DNA of 64,000 nt from JAFDZV01 sp035549015 (lineage in GTDB: Bacteria; Bacteroidota; Ignavibacteria; OLB7), in the NCBI GenBank assembly GCA_035549015.1, contig DASZRW010000091.1, forward strand, positions 94,220 to 158,219. The letters are read 5' to 3'. Under the pieces are notes generated by a model that worked only from the letters and a program-made list of their open reading frames with translations, ran no database searches and had not been told where the DNA came from. A program made the translations under genes and the position numbers. Below are positions 54,015-63,178 of the stretch, one piece after another (the first letter of the stretch is position 1; each line of letters opens with the position of its first letter).

Positions 54015-55397
54015 CTAGGCCTGGATGATGTTCAACACCGGGAGCGGGATGCCGGCTGAATCCGCATCGACGAATGATGAGATATCGCTCACGATCCCGG
54101 CTGTACAGTAATCACCCTGGAACTCGCCGAGACGAACGCGCACGATGCGGTTTGCGAGCGCCGAGTTGTACGGAACGCCCACGCGGATGTAGTTCTCCGT
54201 GAAGCCCAGCATCGTACCGCTTCCCGAACCGTGCTCGAAGAGGACGGAGCGTTCCTCCCCGCAATGCCGGACGGCGAACGCCGCGCGCTTCTTCTCCGAG
54301 AGCGTGCGCAGCATGCGCGTGCGATTGCGCCGCTCCGCCACCGGCACAACGCCTTCGAAGGCGGAGGCCGGCGTGTTCTCACGCTCCGAATACGTGAACA
54401 CATGCAGGTAGGCAACCGGGAGCGCGTGCAGAAAGTCGTACGTCTCCTGGAAGTGGGTGTCGCTCTCGCCGGGGAACCCGACAATCACGTCCACACCGAT
54501 CGCGGCATCCGGCATTGCGGCAACGATGCGCTCCACGCGATCGCGATAGACCGATGAGCGATAGCGACGGCGCATCCGGCCGAGCACGGCATCGGAGCCG
54601 CTCTGCAACGGCACATGGAAGTGCGGAAGCATGCGATCGGACGCGGCTGCGAGGTGGATGATCCGATCGGTAAGAAGGTTCGGCTCGATGGAGCTGATGC
54701 GCATCCGCTCCAGGCCGGGCACATCGTGCAGGCGAACCAGGAGGTCGTACAGCGACTCGCCGCGCGCCTTGCCGAAGTCCCCCACGTTCACGCCGGTGAT
54801 GACGATCTCGCGGAACCCGTTGGCCACCAGCTCACAGGCCTGGCGCCACGCATCCTCCACCGGCTGGCTGCGGCTGCCGCCGCGGGCAAGCGGGATGGTG
54901 CAGAATGAACAGTTGTAGTCGCAGCCATCCTGCACCTTCAGGAATGCCCGGGTCCGCGCATCGTCCGCACCGGTATAGGCGGGGCCGAAGCTCTCCTCGT
55001 TCGCGATATCTCCCACCACGACCTTCGGCACGTCGCGCTTGGCAAACCCGCCGGCGAGTTCGAAGAGCCGGAACTTCTCCGCGGCTCCGAGCACAAGATC
55101 CACCCCCTCGATGGAGGCAATCTCCTCCGGCTGCAACTGGGCGTAGCAGCCGGTAACCACGACGAACGCATCCGGGTTGGCCCGCAGCGCGCGGCGTACA
55201 AGCTGCCGGCATTCGCGGTCCGCATTCTCCGTGACCGTGCAGGAGTTGATCACGATCACGTCGGACGGCTCGCCGAACGGGATGATGTGATATCCCTCGC
55301 CGCGGAAGCGATCGCCGATGGCACTGGTTTCCGCATAGTTCAGTTTGCAGCCCAGCGTGTGGAGCGATACCCTATGGAGCGAATCTCTGCTGTTCAT
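54015..55397 (-). CDS. mtaB: MtaB-type tRNA methylthiotransferase
   Basis: The 460-aa radical-SAM enzyme adds a methylthio group to t6A37 of tRNA. The N-terminal UPF0004 domain has SLHTLGCKLNYAETSAIGDR, VINSCTVTENADRECRQLVR and VTGCYAQLQPEEI. The radical-SAM cluster is CDYNCSFCTIP near residue 160, and the C-terminal TRAM-like part follows. CKLNYAETS is the MtaB type, unlike MiaB. The start at 55397 is the family N-terminus; the longer frame to 55724 is Arg/Pro-rich. A TATATTTA box lies 20-27 bases upstream. Confidence 0.93.
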   Translation of the reverse strand: MNSRDSLHRVSLHTLGCKLNYAETSAIGDRFRGEGYHIIPFGEPSDVIVINSCTVTENADRECRQLVRRALRANPDAFVVVTGCYAQLQPEEIASIEGVDLVLGAAEKFRLFELAGGFAKRDVPKVVVGDIANEESFGPAYTGADDARTRAFLKVQDGCDYNCSFCTIPLARGGSRSQPVEDAWRQACELVANGFREIVITGVNVGDFGKARGESLYDLLVRLHDVPGLERMRISSIEPNLLTDRIIHLAAASDRMLPHFHVPLQSGSDAVLGRMRRRYRSSVYRDRVERIVAAMPDAAIGVDVIVGFPGESDTHFQETYDFLHALPVAYLHVFTYSERENTPASAFEGVVPVAERRNRTRMLRTLSEKKRAAFAVRHCGEERSVLFEHGSGSGTMLGFTENYIRVGVPYNSALANRIVRVRLGEFQGDYCTAGIVSDISSFVDADSAGIPLPVLNIIQA

Positions 55398-55776
55398 ATC
55401 GAGTCTACCGTGGCCGTAAATATAGTCCCGGAGAGGCGGATATCGTATGTCCGTGCGGGGTGTTCCCGGATCCTGCGTCCCGGATCGGAGCCCGCCGTCC
55501 GTTGCAGGCCTCGCGATCGTTCGGTGCGGCAGGTTCCCCGGGCCTCGCGACCCCGGGCCGGAGCCTGCCGCATCCCGCGAGCCTCGCGATTGGCCCAACC
55601 GGCCAATGTTGGTTGTTCGCAAACCCGATGCGGGGCGCAGCAATGGAACCTGCGGCCCCTGCGCCGGGTTTGCGGCCTGCGGCACCATCATCGGCCCCGA
55701 AGCTACGTGCCCCTCATCGCCCATTGAGTGCCCTCATCGCCCATTGAAGTGAAAGGGTACCAATCGTTTTCCCCTC
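55398..55776. other. Gene-free stretch with short repeats
   Basis: Between 55460 and 55600 the pattern CTCGCGA flanked by G/C occurs three times. At 55708-55749 two 21-base units (TGCCCCTCATCGCCCATTGA and TGCCCTCATCGCCCATTGAA) stand in tandem. No gene is supported. Confidence 0.4.
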
Positions 55777-55807
55777 TTGACATTCAACCCCTACGACACT
55801 AGCTTTT
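55777..55807 (+). promoter_or_regulatory. Promoter for the 236-aa gene
   Basis: TTG (55777-55779), 20 bases, then TAGCTTTT (55800-55807). It also reads as TTGACA with a poor -10. The leader to 55919 is about 100 bases. Confidence 0.4.
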
Positions 55808-55918
55808 CCAAAGCGATGCACAGGCATTGCCAACAGTTCCTTCGCAATCAGGGGTTGCTCTCCGCCGGCCACCGGCCCGGGGGCGCTCCACAATGGGAAC
55901 TCAACAGGAGGCTCTGAT

Positions 55919-56629
55919 ATGGGTGCTCTACATCTTGAAATGTTCCTTGCGGCTCGGCGCGACATCGAGGCCAGCCAGTTTCATATCCTCGGCGGATTGC
56001 AACAGGTCCGCAGAGAGTTTGCACACAACAGAATCTATCCACCGCTTTCGGATCTCATCGAACTGCATCGTACGCTCAAGTCCATCACGGATGGCTCCGA
56101 GGGCATTCGCCAGGAGCTGCGCCGCATACGCGAAATCGATATCGCGAACCGGCGGATCATCTACGAGCCGCTCGATCTCGATGGCGATGCGCTTGCCGCG
56201 ATCGCGGAGATGATCAAGTGGGCGCTGCCGCTGATCCAGGCAGCGATCGAGGAGGGGCAGACCATCTTCAACTTCGTGGATGAGAACCTGATGGTGAAGG
56301 AGGTCGGGATTCTCCCATCCTACGTGGAGGAGGGATATCTTCTTGTGCCGGAGTTGAAGGCGAACGTGCTGCACGTGGTTCGCTACGAGGTGTCGATCTA
56401 TACCGGCGCGGACCAGCAGTTCCGGAATCTGAAGACGGAAACGATCGAGACCATTCCGCTGGCGCGACTCGATTTTTCACCCGGCCGGATCAAGCAGGAG
56501 CTGATGGAGTCCCATCGCGAACTCCCGAATCCTGCGACCTACTACTTCGACACCGATCTCGATTTCCCATTCAACGAGACGATGTTTCCGGTGGCGAAGC
56601 GAAAATTCCTGCGGCGGCTGTACTCCTGA
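55919..56629 (+). CDS. Conserved-looking protein of unknown function
   Basis: The 236-aa product begins after AGGAGG and has no signal peptide. The N-terminal half is helical (EASQFHILGGLQQVRREFAH, IYPPLSDLIELHRTLKSITD), and the C-terminal half mixed (VDENLMVKEVGILPSYVEEG, LLVPELKANVLHVVRYEVSI). It ends with a charged stretch (MFPVAKRKFLRRLYS). No known motif is visible. It stands alone with its own promoter and terminator, and the quality of its codons makes a real gene likely. Confidence 0.7.
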   Translation: MGALHLEMFLAARRDIEASQFHILGGLQQVRREFAHNRIYPPLSDLIELHRTLKSITDGSEGIRQELRRIREIDIANRRIIYEPLDLDGDALAAIAEMIKWALPLIQAAIEEGQTIFNFVDENLMVKEVGILPSYVEEGYLLVPELKANVLHVVRYEVSIYTGADQQFRNLKTETIETIPLARLDFSPGRIKQELMESHRELPNPATYYFDTDLDFPFNETMFPVAKRKFLRRLYS

Positions 56630-56652
56630 TCTCCGCGCAACCGCATGAATAC

Positions 56653-56688
56653 CGGCCACGCTCCGAGGCCCGCCTTGGAGCGTGGCCG
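56653..56688 (+). terminator. Terminator after the 236-aa gene
   Basis: CGGCCACGCTCC and GGAGCGTGGCCG are perfect 12-bp arms with a 12-base loop, followed by TGTTGATT. Confidence 0.7.
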
Positions 56689-57122
56689 TGTTGATTCCCC
56701 GCCGGAACACTGCAAAACCATCATCACGCATACGACCGATTTCCATGCCTGCTGCAGCCTGCGCCGCATCATTGCGACGGCACATCTTGTAATCGCAGAA
56801 GTTGTTTCGTATTATCGCATCCGCATTCTGCAGTTACCAGAAGACTACCCAGAATGCCTCCGGCACAATTCCATTCTCGACACTCTCTGACTCCATAATT
56901 CCGTCGCGTTGATGAACGTGACGCCGGGCATGATGGTGCTGAACGCCCTCGCAATCGGCCTGCGGTCCGACATTGCGGAGCCGGCGTTGCGGCAGGGCAG
57001 CGCTGTATCTGCTGAGCCGCGTGCAGCAGGGACCGGCATTGCCTGATACGTGCCGCGCGTGCGCCGTCGCATGTGCGGAAGGCAGTCTGTTGCCCATCAT
57101 CAACGCACCGTAGAAACTACCG
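56689..57122. other. Gene-free stretch
   Basis: Short frames on both strands overlap and look like shadows. It is less GC-rich near 56740-56900. I see no RNA gene and no promoter. Confidence 0.4.
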
Positions 57123-57479
57123 GAACAATACAACGCCGCTGGCAGCATGCATCGGCGCGTGAAATTCCATTGCCCGGAATAGACCTGGATGGCGGCATCA
57201 CTCGGACGAAAAACATGCCGCACATATATCTGCCTCGGCACGTTGGGCCTGAGTTATACTCAGGCCCCATTCTTCCGATGACGATCGCGGAGTCACACTC
57301 CGCGATAACAGATCAATGTGCTATCTGGGATCAGTTCCCTCTGTACGTAGAACAATACAACGCTGCCGGCAGCATGCATCGGTGCGTGGAATTCCATTGC
57401 CCGGAATAGACCTGGATGGCGGCGTCACCAGACGAAAAGCGGCATCACGCGGACGAAAAACATGCCGCACATATATCTG
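57123..57479. repeat. Direct repeat pair flanking a two-hairpin repeat copy
   Basis: 57123-57232 and 57350-57479 share GAACAATACAACGC, GGCAGCATGCATCGG, CCATTGCCCGGAATAGACC, TGGATGGCGGC and AACATGCCGCACATATATCTG. The second copy has a 20-base insertion with a partial echo (GACGAAAAGCGGCATCACG). The inverted two-hairpin element lies between them. The rest to 57896 shows no gene I can support. Confidence 0.7.
57237..57311 (-). repeat. Third, inverted copy of the two-hairpin repeat
   Basis: The palindrome GGGCCTGAGTTATACTCAGG is followed by TTCCGATGACG and then ATCGCGGAGTCACACTCCGC, the reverse complement of the copies at 9893-10047 with a few changes, mostly outside the stems. Confidence 0.75.
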
Positions 57480-57896
57480 ACCCACCTGCTGTGGAAAGGA
57501 AGAAGAATGGGATGCACCTGCGGCGCTCTGATTATTCAGGGGCGGACTCTCTCCACCGATGGTTCGCACCGGCGCCGCCTGCTGCAGGCGGCCATGCTGC
57601 CGCAGGCCACGAGAGCAGGCCGCGTAGCGGCGTCCCGTTGGTAGGAACAACGTGTCGGGAATCTTCACGCTCCAGCGGAGCGGCCCTTCATCGATAACGC
57701 GGGCTGCTGCATTGCCGGTGAGCCTGGTATATACCCGCCAAAAACATCAGCCGTCGGGGAGCAGTTCCTCCGGTTGAATGCGGAGATTTACGAACGGAAT
57801 TTCCGGATGATTTCGCACTCCTGCGAATATCCGGCATTCACTCTGAAGCGAATAACGCTTCACTGCTCATACATCCCAATTCAAGGAGAGACCATC

Positions 57897-58316
57897 ATGA
57901 AGTCAGCAACGTTCGAACGTGCGGCCGTTGCACTTGCCGCAATCGCAATCATAGCCACAGGTGGCGTAGTTCATGCCCAGCCATTATTCACCAACCCGCC
58001 ATGCACAAACGTGGCGGTTACCAGCACCAGCCCCTGCACGGCCGTGATGAACCTGGTGATGGTGCCGGCAGGTGCATGGCCCAATTTCACGGTGCCGGCA
58101 GGCGGAACATTCAACCTCCCGGTACCGAATACCGGCGTGCTTGTCACCGGTGTCGTTGATGTATTTGGCGTAACCATTCCGCTGAATGCTCCTCCCGGCC
58201 CCGGCTGCGGTCCGGGCGCATGGTGGGTGGCGAACGTGGCGTTGGATCCGCTGAATCCGGCGTGCACCGTCTCCATCTGTTTCGATCCCTTGACCTGTAC
58301 GATCACGATTCGCTGA
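57897..58316 (+). CDS. Small secreted Cys/Pro-rich protein
   Basis: The 139-aa product starts after AAGGAGAG and has a signal peptide (ALAAIAIIATGGVVHAQ). The mature part holds two well spaced Cys pairs (NPPCTNVAVTSTSPC and NPACTVSICFDPLTC) and a Pro/Gly/Val-rich middle (PVPNTGVLVTGVVDVFGVTI). No enzyme motif. It resembles the Cys-rich exported proteins at 15775-16630 in style only. It ends at a perfect palindromic terminator. Confidence 0.75.
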   Translation: MKSATFERAAVALAAIAIIATGGVVHAQPLFTNPPCTNVAVTSTSPCTAVMNLVMVPAGAWPNFTVPAGGTFNLPVPNTGVLVTGVVDVFGVTIPLNAPPGPGCGPGAWWVANVALDPLNPACTVSICFDPLTCTITIR

Positions 58317-58446
58317 CGGTACGCCAACAAACCGCCGGAGCGCGTTTCCTTCCACGAGGAGCATGCATGCATATCGCTCGCGATGGTCGCCGCAGTGGAG
58401 GGATACGTGTGCGGCGGCTCGGCCGCTTGCATGGCCATCAACGTAG

Positions 58447-58478
58447 AACGCCGCTTCGGGAATTCCCGAAGCGGCGTT
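58447..58478. terminator. Perfect palindromic bidirectional terminator
   Basis: AACGCCGCTTCGGGAA runs straight into its exact complement, a 16-bp arm. It separates the convergent genes ending at 58316 and 58528. Confidence 0.7.
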
Positions 58479-58527
58479 GCCATGTCCTGTACGGCTGTTC
58501 GCTGAAGAGTACGAGGGAACCTCGCGG

Positions 58528-59808
58528 CTACTTGTCCGCCTCCCCCATCACCGGATCGATGGAGCCGATAACGGCAACCACGTCGGAGATCATCGCTCCC
58601 TCGCACATCGGCACGAGCGCCTGCAGGTTGCAGAATGACGGCGAGCGGATCTTCAGACGCCACGGCTGGCCGGTGCCGTCGGAGACGAGATAGAACCCGA
58701 GCTCACCCTTCGGCGCCTCGATCGCATGGTACACCTCCCCCTTCTCCGGCATCGTACCGAAGTTGATCACCATGAAGTCGTGGATCAGCTCCTCCATCTT
58801 CGTGTAGATCTCCTGCTTCTGCGGCAGCACGTTGTGCATGCCGTCCGCCATGATCGGCCCCTCCGGGATCTTCCCCAGCAACTGGAGCACGATCTTCACG
58901 GACTCCTTCATCTCGTCGCCGCGCGTGAGATAGCGGGCCAGACAGTCGCCGTCGGAGTAGGTGATCACGTTGAAGTCCAGCTCGTCGTACAGCAGATACG
59001 GTTCATCGCGGCGCAGGTCATGCGGAACGCCGGAGCCGCGCAGGCATGCGCCCGTGAGGCCCAGATCGATCGCCTGCTCCCGGGTCACCACGCCGACGCC
59101 GGCCGCACGCTCGATGAAGATGCGGTTGCGGTTCACCAGCCCCTCGAAGTCCCGGAGGTTGGCCGGGAACTCGTCGATGAACTTGCGGATCATCGGGATC
59201 ACGTCCGGCGTGAACTCCGTCGCCACACCGCCGATGCGCGCATAGCTGGTGGTGAAGCGGGCGCCGCAGATCTTCTCGAAGATATCGTACAGCTTCTCGC
59301 GCTCGCGGAACGTCCAGAGAAGCATCGTGATGGCGCCCACGTCCATCGCCATCGCCCCCATCGCCATCAGATGCGAGGAGATACGGGCCAGCTCCGAGAT
59401 CAACGTCCGGATCCAGATCGCGCGGGGCGGCACCTCGATCCCGGCCGCCTTCTCCACCGTCATCGCCATCGCCACGTTGTTGGACATCGGCGACATGTAG
59501 TCCAGCCGGTCCGTGTGCGGCAGGAACTCGTGATAGGTCATCCCCTCGGCAATCTTCTCGTACCCACGATGCAGATAGCCGAGTTCCGGCACGCACTTCT
59601 CCACGGTCTCACCGTCCAGACGCAGCAACACGCGCAGCACACCGTGCGTTGCGGGATGCTGCGGCCCCATGTTGAGCACCATCGTGTTCTCGAGCGGATC
59701 GCGTCCCTCGAGCGTGATCGTGGTGTCCTTGTCGATGATCTTCCCGAGGATCTTCCGCTGGCGTGCGTCGAAGACCCGTTCGAGCGTGGAGGTTGTGTTG
59801 GGGTTCAT
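58528..59808 (-). CDS. nuoD: NADH dehydrogenase (complex I) subunit D
   Basis: The 426-aa peripheral-arm subunit lies at the quinone site of complex I. Motifs include VLNMGPQHPATHGVLRVLLR near residue 45, LGYLHRGYEKIAEGMTYHEF, PRAIWIRTLISELARISSHL and PHDLRRDEPYLLYDELDF. The end SPSFCNLQALVPMCEGAMIS DVVAVIGSIDPVMGE is typical; it is given in two parts. The start is MNPNTTSTLERV after AAGGA. It follows yegP and nuoC on the same strand, and no other nuo gene lies downstream, where a terminator stands. Confidence 0.95.
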   Translation of the reverse strand: MNPNTTSTLERVFDARQRKILGKIIDKDTTITLEGRDPLENTMVLNMGPQHPATHGVLRVLLRLDGETVEKCVPELGYLHRGYEKIAEGMTYHEFLPHTDRLDYMSPMSNNVAMAMTVEKAAGIEVPPRAIWIRTLISELARISSHLMAMGAMAMDVGAITMLLWTFREREKLYDIFEKICGARFTTSYARIGGVATEFTPDVIPMIRKFIDEFPANLRDFEGLVNRNRIFIERAAGVGVVTREQAIDLGLTGACLRGSGVPHDLRRDEPYLLYDELDFNVITYSDGDCLARYLTRGDEMKESVKIVLQLLGKIPEGPIMADGMHNVLPQKQEIYTKMEELIHDFMVINFGTMPEKGEVYHAIEAPKGELGFYLVSDGTGQPWRLKIRSPSFCNLQALVPMCEGAMISDVVAVIGSIDPVMGEADK

Positions 59809-59850
59809 CGCGTGATCCTTCAATGATATTCTCGTGTGCTCTCGCGGCAC

Positions 59851-59900
59851 GTGAACGTGCAGTGCCCGCAATCAGGTGAACGTGCAGTGCCCGCAATCAG
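59851..59900. repeat. Perfect 25-bp tandem duplication
   Basis: GTGAACGTGCAGTGCCCGC followed by AATCAG occurs twice in a row (59851-59875 and 59876-59900). It spans the yegP stop codon and lies in the gap before nuoD. Confidence 0.85.
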
Positions 59901-60232
59901 ACGGTCAGGTCGTGAAGCGGAGCGGCCGGAGCGTTGTGCTTCACCGATGTAATGCCGTGTTCCATCGCCGAGTTCGAGCTGTACATCTGGCTGTTGCCGA
60001 TAATCTGGCCGTTGCCCGCCTTCAACACGAAGTAGGGCGCACCATCAACCGCCACCTTCCGCTCGAAGTGATGGTCGTGCTGGGCATTGTCCCGCACGGA
60101 CTCGATGCCGTTCTCGGCACCCTGCCGGTGAACGTAGGTCTCGCTGGTGAGAATGATCTCGCCGTTCGCCGCCACGAGATTGAAGCGGAACTGATCGTTC
60201 GAGGTTCTTTTGAGTTCGAATCTGCCTGCCAT
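59897..60232 (-). CDS. yegP: YegP-type DUF1508 protein
   Basis: The 111-aa product has two DUF1508 repeats: FELKRTSNDQFRFNLVAANG with EIILTSETYVHRQGAENGIE, then PYFVLKAGNGQIIGNSQMYS with NSAMEHGITSVKHNAP. Each repeat is a beta-beta-alpha unit. YegP-like proteins are common and their role is unsettled. It lies between nuoC and nuoD, on the same strand, with GGAGG five bases before the start, so it is expressed with them. That position in a complex I operon is unusual. Confidence 0.88.
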   Translation of the reverse strand: MAGRFELKRTSNDQFRFNLVAANGEIILTSETYVHRQGAENGIESVRDNAQHDHHFERKVAVDGAPYFVLKAGNGQIIGNSQMYSSNSAMEHGITSVKHNAPAAPLHDLTV

Positions 60233-60328
60233 AACGCCTCCGTGGTTTCATTGCGGCCTCGTGGCCATGGAACAGAGTGTACTGGGGGAGCAGAGGGAGA
60301 TAGAGAGAGCCTGCGCCGGCGCTGCCCG

Positions 60329-60865
60329 TTACGGCTTCCGCTCGGGAAGCGGGAGCGACCCCGGGATGCCCATCATCGGGAAGTCCTTCCGAAGCGGATA
60401 GAGCGGCTCGCCGCTCACCGGATCCAGGAAGTCCTCCGGCATGTACATCCGCCTGAGATCGGGATGGCCGTCGAAGATGATCCCGTGCATATCGTACGCT
60501 TCGCGCTCGTACCAGTTGGCGCTGCCGTAGAGCGGGACAAGCGAGTCCACATGCGGCGCCTTCTCCTCGGTGAAGCACTTCACCCGGAGACGGTAGTTGT
60601 TGTCGAGCGACCAGAAGTTGTAGATCAACTCGAAGCGTTGCCTGCGGCGGTTCCAATCCACGGCGCAGACATCCTTGAGCATGTCGAAGTGAAGGCTCGG
60701 CGTGTTCTTCAACACGTCCGCAACCTCCAGCAGACGCTCGCGCGGCACGGTGATGGAAAGCTCGTTGCGATGCTCGGTGACCGAAAAGGTATCGCTGCCG
60801 AAGTGCCCGGCCAGAACCGGAAGTACGGCATTCTTGACTTGTTCGAGGCGTTCAGCTGATGTCAT
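60329..60865 (-). CDS. nuoC: NADH dehydrogenase (complex I) subunit C
   Basis: The 178-aa subunit is part of the peripheral arm. Key segments are LHFDMLKDVCAVDWNRRRQR, ELIYNFWSLDNNYRLRVKCF and the signature YGSANWYEREAYDMHGIIFD, then GHPDLRRMYMPEDF. The length is that of a stand-alone NuoC and not a CD fusion. A perfect -7 box TAAGTTTG (60880-60873) ends seven bases before the ATG. nuoA and nuoB, which usually precede it, are absent upstream. Confidence 0.94.
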   Translation of the reverse strand: MTSAERLEQVKNAVLPVLAGHFGSDTFSVTEHRNELSITVPRERLLEVADVLKNTPSLHFDMLKDVCAVDWNRRRQRFELIYNFWSLDNNYRLRVKCFTEEKAPHVDSLVPLYGSANWYEREAYDMHGIIFDGHPDLRRMYMPEDFLDPVSGEPLYPLRKDFPMMGIPGSLPLPERKP

Positions 60866-60872
60866 AGCAGGA

Positions 60873-60880
60873 CAAACTTA
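60873..60880 (-). promoter_or_regulatory. TAAGTTTG -7 box before nuoC
   Basis: A perfect TAnnTTTG on the minus strand, seven bases before the nuoC start. No TTG is present 20 bases upstream. Transcription should start near the ATG. Confidence 0.45.
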
Positions 60881-60960
60881 CGTAAACTCCGCCGCGATGC
60901 AGCGAAGCCGGGAGGAAAAAGTATGTGCGGGGGGAGTGATGGGGTTATGCGTTATGGGTG

Positions 60961-61040
60961 CCATCACCAATCATCCATCACCCATCATCCATCCATCACC
61001 CATCATCCATCCATCACCCATCCATCACCCACGCATCACC
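60961..61040. repeat. CATCACCCATC/CATC microsatellite
   Basis: About 75 bases of the repeats CCATCACCCATCATCCATC and CCATCACC, with a few breaks, ending at the stop of the rhomboid-like gene. It is low-complexity and non-coding. Confidence 0.85.
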
Positions 61041-61041
61041 C

Positions 61042-61890
61042 TCACAGCCTTCCCGAGTACTCGCGGAGAAACTTCTTCTCTTCCTCGGAGAGGGCGTTGT
61101 AGCTCTTCTCGCTGATCTTCTCCAGGATGGCGTTCAGCCGCTCCTCGTCGCTCATCTCGCGGGCCACCCCCTTCTGGAACGGCGTGCGCGCGCGGGTCTG
61201 CGCCTGCAGGGAAACGCGGCGCGGTTCCTGGGCCGCCGGCACGCGCTCCGAGTTCACACGATTGAACGTTGCGGCGCGCTCCATGGAGCGGATGGGCCGG
61301 AGCAGGAACGGATACTTCTGGAAGCGGGCGTGGAAGTAGGCCGCGCCGAGTATCAGCCCCAGCCAGCCATCACCAAGGATCCGCACCACCACCAGAAGCG
61401 ATCCCTCCACCATGAACGACTCCCCGACAACCGCGAGCGCAATCACCGTCACCAGGATCCACGTACGGATGCGGAAGAAGAAGAAGAACGTGATGGTGCT
61501 CTTCGGGAACAGGTAGAGATAGCCGATCAGGATGAAGAGGCCAAGGTTACCGGGGCCGTACATCGCCAGGTTGTGCGAGGAGGCCATCAGGAGAAAGAGC
61601 AGGCCGCTCGCGAGCGTGAAGGCCAGGAGCAGGAGACCGAAGTTCCTCCGGCCGAGCATCCCCTCCAGCTCCTCCGCCGGCGAGTAGAAGGCGAAGAGCC
61701 CAACCATGATGCCGAACCACCATGCGCCGACCGGATAGGTCACCAGGCGCCACATCTCCCAGCCGGGATAGACCTTCATCGGGATGAGACCCGTGAAAGC
61801 GTTCACGGCGCCGCCGCTCTTCACCGCAATCAACACGATAAGCGCGAAGCACATCAGCAGCAGTATGCGGGAGATCGAGGTCGGCATCAT
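61042..61890 (-). CDS. Rhomboid-like membrane protein, likely non-protease
   Basis: The product of 282 aa (from ATG 61890; ATG 61932 is an alternative, and both lack a strong site) has six hydrophobic helices, for example ILLLMCFALIVLIAVKSG, VGAWWFGIMVGLFAFYSP, LLLAFTLASGLLFLLM and the Phe-rich STITFFFFFRI. The overall fold fits rhomboid-like proteins, but the GxSG Ser motif is not seen. The C-terminal domain (MSDEERLNAILEKISEKSYN) is a small helical tail seen in some such proteins. It precedes a separate rhomboid gene on the same strand. Confidence 0.7.
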   Translation of the reverse strand: MMPTSISRILLLMCFALIVLIAVKSGGAVNAFTGLIPMKVYPGWEMWRLVTYPVGAWWFGIMVGLFAFYSPAEELEGMLGRRNFGLLLLAFTLASGLLFLLMASSHNLAMYGPGNLGLFILIGYLYLFPKSTITFFFFFRIRTWILVTVIALAVVGESFMVEGSLLVVVRILGDGWLGLILGAAYFHARFQKYPFLLRPIRSMERAATFNRVNSERVPAAQEPRRVSLQAQTRARTPFQKGVAREMSDEERLNAILEKISEKSYNALSEEEKKFLREYSGRL

Positions 61891-62281
61891 TGCTGGTGAG
61901 TCCGGCTGCAAACCGAGCGCCGGACTCGTCATGGATACGGAAGTGGGTATCTCTCGAACGCTCCCTGCCGCCGCTCCGCCGGGCATGAAACGCAGAGGAA
62001 GAGAGCCTTCGTTGAAGGCCCGCAAACTAGCACGCGAAGGGGCGCCGCGCAATTGTCGTGGACATGCGGAGTGAAGGATTCGGTAGAACCGTGCTGCCGG
62101 CGGCACGCAGAACGGGCTTGCGGGAATCACCGATGCGCGACCGTGCCGCCGCCCGGGATCATCGCCCCGTTCGTTGCACGCGCCGTCATCTCCTCCCGAT
62201 GCATCGTCCGCAGTTACCGGACATTCGCGCGGCCGTTCGGCGGAGCAGGAACCGGCGGAGCAGGAGCCGGCGGAGGAAGGG

Positions 62282-62887
62282 TCAGCGAAGAAAGATGATG
62301 ATGCCCGGAGCCGCGATGAACGTTGCAACCACGCCCCCCAGCGCGCCGGCCAGATGCGCCTCATGGCCGATGTTGTCGTTCAGGCGCCGCATTGCGTAGA
62401 CGGAGTAGCCCACATAGAGTGCCGCATACAACACGGCCGGCATGGGAATGAAGAACACCTGGAGAATCTCGAACGGTGCGAAGAGGCAGAAGGAGAAGAC
62501 CACGCCGGAGATCGCTCCCGATGCCCCAACGGCTCCGTAGCCGGGCGTGTTCCGGTACTTGAAATAGGGATACAGACTGCCGGCCAGCATGCTCACCAGA
62601 TAGATCACCATGTAGGCCACCCGCCCGCCGGTGGAGATGTAGATCACCCGCTCCAGCACGCCCCCCATGAAGTAGAGGGTCATCATGTTGAAGAAGAGAT
62701 GGTAGGGATCGGCGTGAACGAACGCGCTGGTGACAAGCTGATGATACTCCCGCTGCGCCCGCATGCGGTACGGCGTCAGGGCAAGCTGCGAGAGCACATT
62801 GCGGTTGAAGAAGGCATATACGCTGACCGCGATGTTGATGATGATGAGCGCCAGCGTGACGGGTGTTTCGGCAAAGGAGAGTTCCAT
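62282..62887 (-). CDS. Rhomboid intramembrane serine protease
   Basis: The 201-aa product has six helices with the rhomboid core: HQLVTSAFVHADPYHLFFNM near residue 50, the catalytic Ser at about 123 in AVGASGAISGVVFSF, and His 175 or 178 in NIGHEAHLAGALGG. Such proteases cut other membrane proteins inside the bilayer. The start at 62887 is chosen since a longer frame to 62941 lacks support; a TATATTGC box ends four bases upstream. It and the rhomboid-like gene 61042-61890 lie on the same strand, 391 bases apart, with this gene first. That gap shows no gene and ends in GGCGGAGCAGGA-type 15-base repeats at 62239-62280. Confidence 0.88.
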   Translation of the reverse strand: MELSFAETPVTLALIIINIAVSVYAFFNRNVLSQLALTPYRMRAQREYHQLVTSAFVHADPYHLFFNMMTLYFMGGVLERVIYISTGGRVAYMVIYLVSMLAGSLYPYFKYRNTPGYGAVGASGAISGVVFSFCLFAPFEILQVFFIPMPAVLYAALYVGYSVYAMRRLNDNIGHEAHLAGALGGVVATFIAAPGIIIFLR

Positions 62888-63178
62888 CGGCGCAATATAG
62901 GGGAGGAAGTCAGTTGTTCGTAGTTCGCGGTCATCCGCCAACTCCCCCGCCCCCTCCGTTCAAGATGGGGAGAAGGGAATCTCCCACCATCCCGCGCGCA
63001 CAGACCGGCGCAGCCGGATGCCCAGGGCCCGATCGCTGCAGCGGGCGGAGCGAGCGATCCCCGCCCCAGGCCCGGCGACGGCGTTGCGGGTTGCCTCCGG
63101 ATCACGAAGGCCGGGACGCCAGAGACCACACCCCAGCCACTCCCCTACACCATGTCACACGTGGCGGCAAAAAAGTTC

